From the NCBI RefSeq assembly GCF_938039205.1, contig NZ_CALHVM010000054.1:1-47362 (forward strand): DNA of 47,362 bases, read 5' to 3'. Position numbers and translations under genes: made by a program. Of the stretch, positions 17,948 through 26,755 are shown one piece after another; the stretch's first letter is position 1; each line of letters starts with the position of its first letter. Origin of the DNA: an uncultured Campylobacter sp. Its GTDB lineage: Bacteria; Campylobacterota; Campylobacteria; Campylobacterales; Campylobacteraceae. The notes beneath the pieces are model-generated. The model did no database searches, had not been told where the DNA came from, and saw only the letters and a program-made list of their open reading frames with translations.

Positions 17948-20017
17948 TTAAATGCTTAGCTTAAACTCCTCTTTCACCTCTCCGATTTCGCTTGTTTCTA
18001 TTAGTCCTCGCTTCTTTAGCTCTTTGACTAAATTTTCGGACGCTTTTTTGGTTACTTCCATATCTGCATTTATGCCGCCTGCAGCCGAAAACATCCAGTA
18101 TTTGTGCATCTCGGCCCACTCGAGCAGCTTGTTTACTTTTTCCATTTTAGTATCGCTGGGTGCGACCGAAATTTTGGCTAGCTCTAGTTCTTGATGATAT
18201 ACGGCGATTTGCAAGACGTTTTCTATATATTTTTTTAGATTTTGTCCGCTAATGTAATTTTTTAGCTTATCTATTTTGTCGATAATTTTTACTAGCGGAT
18301 CAAATAGGCTTTCGTCTACTTTGCCTTCATCTTTGATCTTCATTATCTTATCGATCTTGGGAACTAGCTCTAGGAATGTTTTTTCTATTCTTTGTTTTAC
18401 TTTATTTTGAGTTTGTACTTTTTTTACGATAAATTTGTAGGCTTTGAGCAAGTCTTTGTTTGCCGTTTTTTCGCCGGTTTTTTCTATGTGTGGTAGCTTT
18501 TTGATCTTTTTATCTTTGCTAAGCTCTTCTGCGGTTTCCAAAAACGGTCTTTCGGTGCTTCCTTGTATTCTGGCGCCGCCTTCCGTGCAGTTATATGTCG
18601 TGATTTGCTCGTTTTTAGCCTGCTCTATATCTTTTTCAAACTGATTTTTAAATTTGTCCCATATATAGGTCGTTCTTACTTCGCCTTCTCCGCCGTAAGC
18701 TTCTACGTATAGGTATTCATCAGCCTGAGCAAATGCATGCCCGCTGGCGTGAGATTTGCCGTCCGGAGCAAAGGCTAAATCTTGGCCTATTAAAATAATA
18801 TTTTTATGCCCGAGAGCGTAAGCTAACTGATAAGCCTGGTTTGCCGTAGAGTGTCCGATGCCGAGATAGCCGTATTTTGGCATATTAAACGCCATTTCGC
18901 TTTGTTGCGGCCTCATCGTAAGAGTTAGGCGGCGCGGTAAAATATTATCTACCGTTTGTTTATGCGTTAGCGACGCTACTATAAAATAAATATCTTCGTC
19001 TATTTTTTTGTTTTTGTTTTTAAAAAAGCTGGACGTAGCCTCTACGCGCTCGATTGAGGTTACGTAGTCCGGCTTTATACCGTGCTTTAATAAAATAGGA
19101 TACGACGCGTCAAGGCTGATAACGGTAAAATACGGCGTAAATTTTTTAAGAGTTTCTAGTTGTTTATCTAGGCTCGGTCCGGTAGATACGATGATGGCGG
19201 TATCCATGAGCCCGTGTCTTTTTTTGATCAGATCCGTATAGCAATAGTTTGTAACCATCTCGGGGATGTGCTCTATGTGGTGTTTTATGCCTATTAGAGT
19301 ATCGTCTATGCTATTGCCGTGAGCGACGACCATTTGAGATATAGCCTTGGTGAAGTCTTTGTTTATCCTTACGATATCTTCATGGAAATTTTCATAAAAC
19401 GGCGTGTGAATATGCAGGTTATAAGTTTTTGCGTATGAAGAGAAAAGTTGGCTAGAAACCGCAAAATAAAACTGCGAGTATGTCGCAAATTCCGAGAAAA
19501 ATAAAACCAGCCTTTCGCTAATCAGTTCATCCGATAAGTCGATTAAATTTAATGCTATATAAATAATCTCTATCTCAGGCTCTACGACGATAACTTTTTG
19601 ATGCGTTTCGTTTTTTAGCAAGGCTTTATAAAAAATACCGTTGCCAAGACCGTAAAAGTACATAATAGGATATCTTTTATACTCTTTTTCGGTCGACTCT
19701 AGGATGCGTAGAACATCTTTAGCCGGGCTTTCGTAGACGTATTTTAGGGTTTTATTGTCGATGATGTTTATATCTATCGGATCTTTTCCTATAAAAACAT
19801 CATATTTTTCGGTCTCTTTCATTCCCCAAAGGCGCGCGGCTAAAATTTCGTCCTGTTGAAAAAGCGCTTGAAGATTTTTTTTGAAAATAGGATTTGCAAT
19901 ATTTGTGACGGTTTCATCGATATTTTTATCGCCTTTGCCGCTTGTTTGATTTTCGCGAGCGCCTTTTTTTTGTAAGCTATTTAGTTTTAGGTACTCGTCC
20001 TCTTTTTTCTTAGCCAT
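17948..20017 (-). CDS. Motility accessory factor (Maf) family glycosyltransferase, DUF115
   Basis: This 689-residue protein has the MptE-like/DUF115 core with GPSLD at 280-284, plus YGLGNG at 122-127 and the later GQDLAFAPDGKSHASGH segment typical of Maf. In Campylobacter, Aeromonas and related genera Maf proteins transfer pseudaminic or legionaminic acid to flagellin Ser/Thr in the cytoplasm (PseE in C. jejuni). Its start codon shares one base with the stop of pseI, so it belongs to the pse operon. The N-terminal ~40 residues are Lys/Glu-rich and low complexity. No flagellin is nearby, so the acceptor is inferred, not seen. Confidence 0.88.
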   Translation of the reverse strand: MAKKKEDEYLKLNSLQKKGARENQTSGKGDKNIDETVTNIANPIFKKNLQALFQQDEILAARLWGMKETEKYDVFIGKDPIDINIIDNKTLKYVYESPAKDVLRILESTEKEYKRYPIMYFYGLGNGIFYKALLKNETHQKVIVVEPEIEIIYIALNLIDLSDELISERLVLFFSEFATYSQFYFAVSSQLFSSYAKTYNLHIHTPFYENFHEDIVRINKDFTKAISQMVVAHGNSIDDTLIGIKHHIEHIPEMVTNYCYTDLIKKRHGLMDTAIIVSTGPSLDKQLETLKKFTPYFTVISLDASYPILLKHGIKPDYVTSIERVEATSSFFKNKNKKIDEDIYFIVASLTHKQTVDNILPRRLTLTMRPQQSEMAFNMPKYGYLGIGHSTANQAYQLAYALGHKNIILIGQDLAFAPDGKSHASGHAFAQADEYLYVEAYGGEGEVRTTYIWDKFKNQFEKDIEQAKNEQITTYNCTEGGARIQGSTERPFLETAEELSKDKKIKKLPHIEKTGEKTANKDLLKAYKFIVKKVQTQNKVKQRIEKTFLELVPKIDKIMKIKDEGKVDESLFDPLVKIIDKIDKLKNYISGQNLKKYIENVLQIAVYHQELELAKISVAPSDTKMEKVNKLLEWAEMHKYWMFSAAGGINADMEVTKKASENLVKELKKRGLIETSEIGEVKEEFKLSI

Positions 20018-21045
20018 TATATATCCTCCTTTGTGATTCTCTCGCCAAATTTTATATCTCTTTTTGCTTTTTTGCCTAGTAATTCGGGTAAAAATTTAGG
20101 GTGCAAGCCATATCCCGGGCGTACGCTTTTTACGTTTTTTTCGCTAAAGATTTCGCCCTCTTTGATGTCCGCGCAGGCGTAAAGCGAGCGCGAAAAGCGG
20201 CGATTTTGCACGGCCTTATCGTCTAGTTCGTAGTTTACTTTGCCAAGCAGCGCTTCGGTATCTCGCACGGCTTTTACCATTTCGCTAAATTCCCGCTCGT
20301 CCAGGCTAAAGGCCTCATCGACGCTGCGAACGCTTTTATCTAGGATAAAGTGCTTTTCTACGATACGAGCGCCAAGACTCACGGCGACAACTGGCGCTAC
20401 GATACCTAGCGTGTGGTCTGAAAAGCCGACCTCGACGCCAAATTTTCGTTTCATATCGGCGATCGTGCGCAGGTTCATCCCATCAAGCGGAGCAGGGTAG
20501 CTAGACGTGCATTTTAAAAGCGCGATCTGCTCGTTTCCCGCATCTTTGCAAATTTGCACGACGTCGGCGATTTCCTGCTCGGTTGCTATGCCTGTGGAGA
20601 TGATGACCGGTTTGCCCTTGAGTGCGACGTACCGCACGAAATCATAGTCCGTGACCTCAAAGCTCGCTATCTTGTAAGCGGGCGGGTTAAATTTCTCTAA
20701 AAAGTCCGCGTCGTCTCTGCAAAATGGGCTTGAAAAGCAGACTAGTCCCTCATCCCGCGCCACCTCAAAAAGCTGCTCGTGCCACTCGCGAGGCGTCAGA
20801 GCTTGCCGGTAGAGCTCGTATAAATTTGCCCCGTCCCACAGCCCGCCTTTTATCATAAAGTCCTCGCCGCGCGAATCTAGCGTGAGGCTATCTGGCGTGT
20901 ATGTTTGCAGTTTTATGGCGTCTGCACCTGCGCGTTTAGCGGCTTTGATCGTATCAAGCGCCGTTTGTAGGCTGCCGGAGTGATTTGCCGAGAGTTCGGC
21001 GATGATAAAGACCTTTTCGTCCGTGTCGAAATTTGCTATTTTCAT
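20017..21045 (-). CDS. pseI: Pseudaminic acid synthase
   Basis: This 342-residue NeuB-family enzyme has the TIM-barrel start IAELSANHSGSLQTALDTI, the KLQTYTPDSLTL segment, FSDHTLG and EKHFILDKSVRSVDEAFSL, and ends with an SAF/antifreeze-like domain (~285-342, GLHPKFLPELLGKKAKRDI). It condenses 6-deoxy-AltdiNAc with phosphoenolpyruvate to pseudaminic acid. The DEAFSL form and pse neighbours favour PseI over NeuB or LegI. It lies 8 nt after pseH and overlaps maf by one base. Confidence 0.93.
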   Translation of the reverse strand: MKIANFDTDEKVFIIAELSANHSGSLQTALDTIKAAKRAGADAIKLQTYTPDSLTLDSRGEDFMIKGGLWDGANLYELYRQALTPREWHEQLFEVARDEGLVCFSSPFCRDDADFLEKFNPPAYKIASFEVTDYDFVRYVALKGKPVIISTGIATEQEIADVVQICKDAGNEQIALLKCTSSYPAPLDGMNLRTIADMKRKFGVEVGFSDHTLGIVAPVVAVSLGARIVEKHFILDKSVRSVDEAFSLDEREFSEMVKAVRDTEALLGKVNYELDDKAVQNRRFSRSLYACADIKEGEIFSEKNVKSVRPGYGLHPKFLPELLGKKAKRDIKFGERITKEDI

Positions 21046-21053
21046 AAATTTTC

Positions 21054-21530
21054 CTAACTTTTAGCCATTATATCAAGTTTGCGTAAAGATAACGACATAT
21101 AGCTCATTTGCTCGTCGCGCTCGTAAATTTCAAAGCCGAATTTGCGGTATAGCGCGATGGCTTTTTCGTTTTCGTTGTAGGCGCATGATTTTAGCTCGCC
21201 GACCTTAAGCGTTTTGGCGGCGTATTCTACGATTGTTTGCATTAAGACTTTGCCTTTGCCTTTTAGCTCAGGATTTGCGTAAATGCCAAATTCGCACGAG
21301 TCCGCCGCGATACCCACGAAATCGATCACGCCGATGTAGTCGCTATCCTCTTTTACTAAAAAATATCTTTTCGTTTCGTCGTTTTTCAAATTTGCGATAA
21401 ATTTTCTGTGCTCTTGCTCGCTCACGCTTTTGTTTTTCATGTATTTCGCGACTCGCTCGTCGTTTCGCCAACGCAAAATCATCAAAATTTGCTCGTCCGT
21501 TAGATCGGTGAAATTTATAAGCTCAAGCAT
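21054..21530 (-). CDS. pseH: UDP-4-amino-4,6-dideoxy-beta-L-AltNAc N-acetyltransferase
   Basis: This GNAT-family protein has MLRWRNDERVAKYM near the start and the acetyl-CoA loop NPELKGKGKVLMQ, then ALYRKFGFEIYERDEQMSYM. I place the start at ATG 21530 (MLELINFTD, 158 residues). A longer in-frame start at 21575 would add 15 residues with no family match, lying inside pseG. The chosen start has a GAGG-type ribosome site and overlaps pseG by 16 nt. The enzyme acetylates the 4-amino group in the third step of pseudaminic acid synthesis. Confidence 0.9.
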   Translation of the reverse strand: MLELINFTDLTDEQILMILRWRNDERVAKYMKNKSVSEQEHRKFIANLKNDETKRYFLVKEDSDYIGVIDFVGIAADSCEFGIYANPELKGKGKVLMQTIVEYAAKTLKVGELKSCAYNENEKAIALYRKFGFEIYERDEQMSYMSLSLRKLDIMAKS

Positions 21531-22375
21531 ATCTCGTCCGCCTCGTAGATCTCGCATCCGTTTGCCGCTAGCCACTGCGCCATCTCGTTTTGATTGTCCG
21601 CGACGCGCACGGCTTTAAATTTGGCGCCTAAAACCAGCGCTTCGTTTACAAGCGAGCTAGCCGAAATCACTAAAATTTCGCTCTCGTTCATAAGTCGCGC
21701 GACCTCGTTTGAATTTATAAAAAGGCTAAAATTTGGCTCGCTATCCGCTAAAATTTGCAAATTTGCTAAATTTACGTTTGCGCTCGTCGTAACGACGGCT
21801 ACTTTTTTGTTTTTCGTGAGCAAATTTGAGGCGATTTTGGCGGTCAAATTTAGTGCGTCAGTGCCGCCTAGCGCGATGAGGTAATTAAATTTTTTCTCGC
21901 GTTTGATTTTTGCTTCGCCATAAAACTCGCTCCTAACTAGCGGCGAAAGTATCAGTTCGCAGTTTGTGGGCACGAGATTTGCGTATTTTTGGGGCTGGGC
22001 GTAGATATTTACGTTTAGCAAGTAGTCGCAAAAATGCTCTTTATAGTTGTCGTCAAAGCTTAAAATTTTGACGTTCGTTTGCTCTTTGATTAGCTTTTCA
22101 TCCGCCGCGCTAATGCCGTAATTATCGATCACCAGAAGCTCAAATTTATGCTCTTTTATCAAATTTACCAGCTCATTTACATCCGCGCTTTTTAGCGTAA
22201 AAACTGGGTGGGGTATCTCGCCTATGAGACTACCCGGCAGGTCGATGCAGGCAAAGCTAACGTCTTTAAAATTTTGCGCCAAGATAAGGTCGCGTCTAAC
22301 GTGTCCGTGCCCGATTTTCGAGCCGCTATCTGCGCGGATGAGAGTTTTTAGATTTGAGATTTTGTCAAAATTCAT
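21515..22375 (-). CDS. pseG: UDP-2,4-diacetamido-altropyranose hydrolase
   Basis: This 286-residue GT-B-like hydrolase has IRADSGSKIGHGHVRRDL at the N-terminus, where the Gly/His loop includes the catalytic His. It also has the YLIALGGTDALNLT and EILVISASSLVNEAL segments typical of PseG. It removes UDP from UDP-6-deoxy-AltdiNAc, freeing the sugar for PseI. Its start overlaps the preceding small membrane protein gene by 11 nt, and its end overlaps pseH. Confidence 0.92.
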   Translation of the reverse strand: MNFDKISNLKTLIRADSGSKIGHGHVRRDLILAQNFKDVSFACIDLPGSLIGEIPHPVFTLKSADVNELVNLIKEHKFELLVIDNYGISAADEKLIKEQTNVKILSFDDNYKEHFCDYLLNVNIYAQPQKYANLVPTNCELILSPLVRSEFYGEAKIKREKKFNYLIALGGTDALNLTAKIASNLLTKNKKVAVVTTSANVNLANLQILADSEPNFSLFINSNEVARLMNESEILVISASSLVNEALVLGAKFKAVRVADNQNEMAQWLAANGCEIYEADEICLSL

Positions 22376-22589
22376 CGAGTTTTTCCGCTAAATTTAAAAT
22401 CCTAAGCGTCAAACATACGGCAGCGATGAGGTAAACGGCGCCGGCCGCGGCGAAAAACAGGATCTGAATCTCGTTTAAGCTGCGGTAGCTGGCCGCCAGA
22501 TAAAATATGTGCAAGATACCAGCAACCGCAAAGATCTGCATGAGCGTTCTAGCTACCGATATTTTGGCCTTTAGGTAATCTTTTTGCAT
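22365..22589 (-). CDS. Small two-helix membrane protein inside the pse operon
   Basis: This 74-residue protein of unknown function has two hydrophobic stretches, about residues 14-34 (LMQIFAVAGILHIFYLAASY) and 42-64 (ILFFAAAGAVYLIAAVCLTL). The N-terminus is basic and the C-terminus acidic (NLAEKLDEF). The start is supported by GAGGAA 5 nt upstream. It is 6 nt after pseF and overlaps pseG by 11 nt, so it is translated as an integral part of the operon. No Pse enzyme step is missing, so it is not a catalytic substitute. A membrane anchor or assembly factor is possible but unproven. Confidence 0.8.
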   Translation of the reverse strand: MQKDYLKAKISVARTLMQIFAVAGILHIFYLAASYRSLNEIQILFFAAAGAVYLIAAVCLTLRILNLAEKLDEF

Positions 22590-22595
22590 TTTTCC

Positions 22596-23288
22596 TCAGT
22601 AATAATTTATCCGGTAGAGCTTCTGCGCAAACTCAAAATCCTCGGGTGTGTCGATGTCACAGACTAAATTTCGCGGCAGCAAAAACGCCCTGGAATGCGG
22701 CGCAAAGATCGGTTTTTTCTCCAGCCACGCCTCGCGCTTGCCGAAATAAAACGCGCCCGCATCGTGATAGGCTCGCTCTAAATCCTGCGAACGAGTTAAC
22801 GCAAACTGCGGGTAAAACATATTTACGGTGCCGTCCTCGCCAAGCCTGATCGCGCGCTGGATGGGGAAGCAAAACTCGGTCGCGGAAAATAAAAACTCGC
22901 ACTCCGCCTCCTCAAATTTGCCGTAAGCCTCGCGTAAAATTTCACCCGTGATGAGCGGTGCGGTCGCGTAAAGGCAGCAAACGTGGGGGTATCCGCCCAG
23001 CCTCGCCGCCGCGTCCGCTACGGCGTCGCTACTCGTGGCGTAGTCGTCGCTCAGCGCGGCGTCCCTCATAAACGGAACTTGAGCGCCGAATTTGACGGCG
23101 ACGTCTGCTATATCGGCGTCGTCGGTGCTAACGATCACTCGCTCAAAAACGCCCGAATTTAGTGCCGCTTCGATGCTGTAGGCTATCAGCGGCTTGCCTA
23201 AAAAATCTTTAACGTTTTTGCGCGGTATGCGCTTGCTACCGCCTCGAGCGGGAATGACGCAAAGGGCGCGGTTTTGGTTATATATCAT
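22596..23288 (-). CDS. pseF: CMP-pseudaminic acid cytidylyltransferase
   Basis: This 230-residue CMP-sugar synthetase has the nucleotide-binding PARGGSKRIPRKN at the N-terminus, then KPLIAYSIEAAL, STDDADIADVA and the Mg-binding CDIDTPEDFE at the end. It activates pseudaminic acid with CTP for transfer by Maf. I use ATG 23288; a TTG one codon earlier is possible. An AGGCGG ribosome site overlaps the end of pseC. It is 12 nt after pseC. Confidence 0.93.
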   Translation of the reverse strand: MIYNQNRALCVIPARGGSKRIPRKNVKDFLGKPLIAYSIEAALNSGVFERVIVSTDDADIADVAVKFGAQVPFMRDAALSDDYATSSDAVADAAARLGGYPHVCCLYATAPLITGEILREAYGKFEEAECEFLFSATEFCFPIQRAIRLGEDGTVNMFYPQFALTRSQDLERAYHDAGAFYFGKREAWLEKKPIFAPHSRAFLLPRNLVCDIDTPEDFEFAQKLYRINYY

Positions 23289-23300
23289 CAAATTTACCGC

Positions 23301-24431
23301 CTAAACCCTGCAGCCTTGCGGCGCGTCAAAGCTCTTTAATACCTCAAAAAGCGCGTCCGCGACGAAATTTGCGTCCTCTAAACTCATGCACTGATGGCAC
23401 GGGATGCTAAGCTCTGCCGCGTAAAAATCCTCGGCGCTAGGCACCGAGATATCGCCGTAGCGCTCGCGGTAAAAGCTAAATTTATAAGTCGGCTTATAGT
23501 GCACCTGTACGCCGATACCGCGCTCGTGAAGGGCGGCGAAGATGTCCTCTTTGGCGCACCAAAACTGGCGAAAGAGCAAGATAGGGTATAGGTGGCGCGA
23601 GCTAACGACGTCGCTAGGTAGCTTAACGGTGCTAAAATACGGGTTTTTCTCAAATTTTTCGTCGTAAAATTTGGCGATTTTCTCGCGCGCCGCGATGGTT
23701 TCGTCTAGCCTTTTTAGCTGATTTAGCCCTAGTGCGCAGGCGACGTCGGGTAGGCGGTAGTTGTAGCCAAGCACGCTCTGGTCGCTATCCCAGAGGCGTT
23801 TTTTAGCTATGCCGTGCGAGCGGTAGAGGCGTGCTAGGCGCGCGATCTCGTCGTCGTTTGTCGCTAGCGCGCCGCCCTCAAACGTCGTTAGCGGCTTAAC
23901 CGGGTGAAAGCTAAAAATGCTAACGTCCGCTTTTGCGCCGACTTTTACGCCGTTTTGCGAGCTGCCCAGCGCGTGCGACGCGTCGTCTAGCACCTTTATG
24001 CCGCGCTGTTTGGCTAGTTTTAAGATGGCTTCTAAATTTACGGGATTGCCGCCGAAATCAACTGCCGTTATGACTTTGGTTTTGGGCGTGATTAGGCTTG
24101 CAAGCGCGTTTTCATCGATATTTCCGTCAAATTTAACGGGCGCAAATTTAACCTCGGCTCCAGCCATTAACGCCGCGTTTGCCGTTGCCGCAAACGTGAT
24201 GGGCGTCGTTACGACCTCGCCTCCTTCTCTCACGCCTAGCGCCAGATATGCGACGTGAAGTGCACTCGTCGCCGAGTTCATCGCTACGACGTGCTTTACG
24301 CCGACGTATTTTGCGATCGCCTGCTCAAATTCGCCGACCTTGTCGCCGCCCGTTAGGATATCGTCTTTTAGTGCGCTCACGACGACGGCGATGTCGGAGT
24401 CGGTGATTTGTTGTCTGCTGTAGGGTATCAT
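23301..24431 (-). CDS. pseC: UDP-4-keto-6-deoxy-AltNAc C4 aminotransferase
   Basis: This 376-residue PLP enzyme of the DegT/DnrJ/EryC1 family has the pyridoxal-phosphate lysine at about Lys179 (FHPVKPLTTFEGG). NSATSALHVAYLAL and the aspartate in LDDASHALGS also bind the cofactor. It transfers an amino group from glutamate to the PseB product. Unlike the rest of the operon it is separated from the upstream pseB by 201 nt. A plausible ribosome site (AAGGAT) precedes ATG 24431. Confidence 0.93.
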   Translation of the reverse strand: MIPYSRQQITDSDIAVVVSALKDDILTGGDKVGEFEQAIAKYVGVKHVVAMNSATSALHVAYLALGVREGGEVVTTPITFAATANAALMAGAEVKFAPVKFDGNIDENALASLITPKTKVITAVDFGGNPVNLEAILKLAKQRGIKVLDDASHALGSSQNGVKVGAKADVSIFSFHPVKPLTTFEGGALATNDDEIARLARLYRSHGIAKKRLWDSDQSVLGYNYRLPDVACALGLNQLKRLDETIAAREKIAKFYDEKFEKNPYFSTVKLPSDVVSSRHLYPILLFRQFWCAKEDIFAALHERGIGVQVHYKPTYKFSFYRERYGDISVPSAEDFYAAELSIPCHQCMSLEDANFVADALFEVLKSFDAPQGCRV

Positions 24432-24632
24432 TTTTATCCTTTTTCGGCTTATCTTTATTGCGGCTTGTCTTTTTGGTTTATACTTCGTTAGAAATTTCGC
24501 CGAAGCTCGGTTACATACTATATGTATGCGCCCTCGCTCGGCTCATTTCCACCTCGTCTAAACGCAAAAATACTTCGCCTTGTTTTTCTAAAATTTTAGA
24601 TTTCGGCTCAAATTTTGTAAATTTCGCCAAAT
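24432..24632 (-). other. Spacer between pseB and pseC
   Basis: This 201-nt gap breaks an otherwise overlapping gene string. It holds a 28-nt repeat half (24462-24489) and a short palindrome CATAC-TATAT-GTATG near 24514. No small gene is convincing. Confidence 0.5.
24462..24489 (+). repeat. 28-nt repeat, copy A (inverted partner at 25968)
   Basis: This segment starts GGCTTGTCTTTTT and ends ACTTCGTT. It matches the reverse complement of 25968-25995 at 25 of 28 positions. The two copies sit just outside both ends of pseB in opposite orientation. Confidence 0.75.
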
Positions 24633-25631
24633 TTATTTACTTGCCTCGATCATCTCTAAAAGTCCGTCTTTATCTAGCCAAATTTTATTTTTATCCGAGC
24701 TGTACTCGAAATTTTCTTCCACGAGATGCCCTTTTTCGCCCAGCGCGTTTATGCTAAAGTCGTCGTCCTTGCTCGTAAATTTGATCGACGGGCTGATCAC
24801 GTAGTGGTCCTCAAACTCGTAGGTTAGGTGCGCGTCGTCCTTGCCGACCATGACCTCGTGCATCTTTTCGCCCGGACGGATGCCGATTATTTTTACGCCA
24901 AGTTGCGGCGCCATGGAGCGAGCAAGCTCTATCATCGTCATCGATGGGATTTTTGGGATGAAAATTTCGCCGCCCTTCATGCGCTCAAAGTTTTTAAGTA
25001 CGAAATTTACGCCCTGTTCTAGCGTAATCCAAAACCGCGTCATATCAGCATGCGTGATAGGTAGCTCCTTCGCGCCTTCTGCGATCAGTCTTTTAAACAG
25101 CGGCACTACCGAGCCGCGCGAGCCCACGACGTTGCCGTATCTAACGACGCTAAAGCGCGTTTTTTTGCTGCCTGCGATGTTGTTTGCTGCGACGAAAAGT
25201 TTATCGCTGGCAAGCTTGGTCGCGCCGTATAAATTTACCGGGTTGCACGCCTTATCGGTCGAGAGCGCGATGACCTTGCTCACGCCGCACTCTAGCGCCG
25301 CGTCGATGACGTTTTGCGCGCCGTTGATGTTGGTTTTTATGCACTCCATCGGGTTGTATTCTGCGATTGGTACGTGCTTCATGGCTGCTGCGTGGATGAC
25401 GTAGTCTATGCCGTTCATCGCGGTCATCAGGCGCTTTTCGTCGCGCACGTCGCCGATAAAAAATCGCATCGCCGGGTCTTTAAAAACCTGCGCCATCTCG
25501 TACTGTTTTAGCTCGTCGCGAGAGTAGATGACTAGCCTTTTTGGCTTAAATTTGGAGAGTAAAATTTCGGTGTATTTCTTGCCGAATGACCCGGTGCCGC
25601 CGGTGATGAGGATGGATTTTCCGTTAAACAT
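24633..25631 (-). CDS. pseB: UDP-GlcNAc 4,6-dehydratase (5-inverting)
   Basis: This 332-residue extended SDR has GGTGSFG at 11-17 and active-site STDKACNPVNLYGATK, with Asp126, Lys127, Tyr135 and Lys139 in the positions of FlaA1/PseB. HAAAMKHVP is also present. It starts pseudaminic acid synthesis from UDP-GlcNAc. It is the first gene of the pse operon, 370 nt from dcd on the same strand, and is flanked by an inverted pair of 28-nt repeats. Confidence 0.95.
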   Translation of the reverse strand: MFNGKSILITGGTGSFGKKYTEILLSKFKPKRLVIYSRDELKQYEMAQVFKDPAMRFFIGDVRDEKRLMTAMNGIDYVIHAAAMKHVPIAEYNPMECIKTNINGAQNVIDAALECGVSKVIALSTDKACNPVNLYGATKLASDKLFVAANNIAGSKKTRFSVVRYGNVVGSRGSVVPLFKRLIAEGAKELPITHADMTRFWITLEQGVNFVLKNFERMKGGEIFIPKIPSMTMIELARSMAPQLGVKIIGIRPGEKMHEVMVGKDDAHLTYEFEDHYVISPSIKFTSKDDDFSINALGEKGHLVEENFEYSSDKNKIWLDKDGLLEMIEASK

Positions 25632-26001
25632 TTATTTTTGCCTTTCGCGGCTCGTTTTTGCCGTACGTCGCAAACTAAATTCGTTCGATCGCGCATTTCA
25701 TATACGCTCCTTCGCAAATTTTTAGATTTGTCTCGTCTGACGAAAACGATTCGCCGTTTATTTAAATTTTATTCAGCCGGAGCAAAAACCGTGCCTTAAA
25801 TTTGATTCAAAATTTTATCCATAAATTTAATGCGGGCGCAGTATTTTTCGCTTTTACTTCACGCTTTGCGCTCGTAATGAGACTTTGCTACGAGGAGGCG
25901 AGGCGAATTTAAATTTTTAAGCGTAGGCTAACCGCAAAAAGGTTGTCTGGCTTAAAAATTTAAATACAACGAAGCATAAGCAAAAAAGACAAGCCCCTAA
26001 A
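25632..26001. other. 370-bp intergenic region between dcd and pseB
   Basis: No convincing gene is seen; short frames on both strands overlap each other and lack family features. The region should carry the promoter of the pse operon on the minus strand, but no clear -10/extended -10 could be fixed. It contains the second 28-nt repeat half and AT-rich tracts with several AAATTT palindromes. Confidence 0.5.
25968..25995 (-). repeat. 28-nt repeat, copy B (inverted partner at 24462)
   Basis: The reverse complement begins GGCTTGTCTTTTTTGC and ends GCTTCGTT. It differs from copy A at three positions. Homology ends sharply on both sides. Confidence 0.75.
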
Positions 26002-26562
26002 CTACTTCAAAATCCTAGGCAGAGTAATACCCTCCTGCGCCTGATATTTGCCCTTTTTGTCCGCATACGTCACTTCGCACGGCTCGTCGCCCTCGATAAA
26101 TAGCACCTGCGCGATGCCTTCGTTCGCGTAAATTTTAGCCGGCAGCGGCGTCGTGTTTGAAATTTCTATCGTGATGTGCCCTTTAAATCCTGGTTCAAAA
26201 GGCGTGACGTTTACGATGATACCGCAACGAGCGTAGGTGCTTTTGCCCAGGCAGATGGCTAGCACGTTATCTGGCATGTTAAAATACTCGATTGTGCGCG
26301 CTAGAGCGAATGAATTTGGCGGGACGATGCACACGTCGCCTTTAAAATCTACCACGTTTTTCTCGTCGAAATTTTTTGGATCAACGACGGTGCCGCCGAT
26401 ATTCGTAAAGATTTTAAACTCGTCGCCCACGCGGATATCGTAGCCGTAGCTGGACACTCCGTAGCTAACCACGCCGCGTCCGACTTGCTCCTCGGCAAAC
26501 GGCACTATCATCGCCTTTTCGTGCGACATTTTGCGTATCCAGGCGTCAGATTTTAGCCCCAT
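26002..26562 (-). CDS. dcd: dCTP deaminase
   Basis: This 186-residue trimeric dCTP deaminase has the conserved GKSTYARCG and TPFEPGFKGHITIEISN, which contains the catalytic glutamate. It converts dCTP to dUTP for thymidylate synthesis. It is alone on the minus strand between the surface-glycan cluster and the autotransporter. The order dcd-pseB-pseC is also known from C. jejuni. Confidence 0.95.
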   Translation of the reverse strand: MGLKSDAWIRKMSHEKAMIVPFAEEQVGRGVVSYGVSSYGYDIRVGDEFKIFTNIGGTVVDPKNFDEKNVVDFKGDVCIVPPNSFALARTIEYFNMPDNVLAICLGKSTYARCGIIVNVTPFEPGFKGHITIEISNTTPLPAKIYANEGIAQVLFIEGDEPCEVTYADKKGKYQAQEGITLPRILK

Positions 26563-26713
26563 TTTTTACCTTTATTTTAAATTTAAGCGATTATAACATA
26601 ATTTAAATTTACGTAAAATTTGAGTGCCGTTTTACACCAAAATTTATCAAATTTGAATACGTTATCAGCAAATTTTCTTATTTTTTATAATTAATTTTTA
26701 AATTAAAGCAAAG

Positions 26714-26719
26714 TATAAT
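26714..26719 (+). promoter_or_regulatory. -10 element of autotransporter promoter
   Basis: TATAAT lies 36 nt upstream of ATG 26756 in an AT-rich intergenic region. AAAGGA (26745-26750) is the ribosome site. Confidence 0.7.
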
Positions 26720-26755
26720 AACACATTTTAAATTCTCTTAAACGAAAGGAAAACA

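Noticed and set aside
21531..21575. Longer pseH start inside pseG
   Set aside because: The extra 15 residues do not look like the family, and ATG 21530 matches the known start.
25528..25725. Overlapping short frames on both strands upstream of pseB
   Set aside because: They overlap each other and the start of pseB, with no supporting signals.
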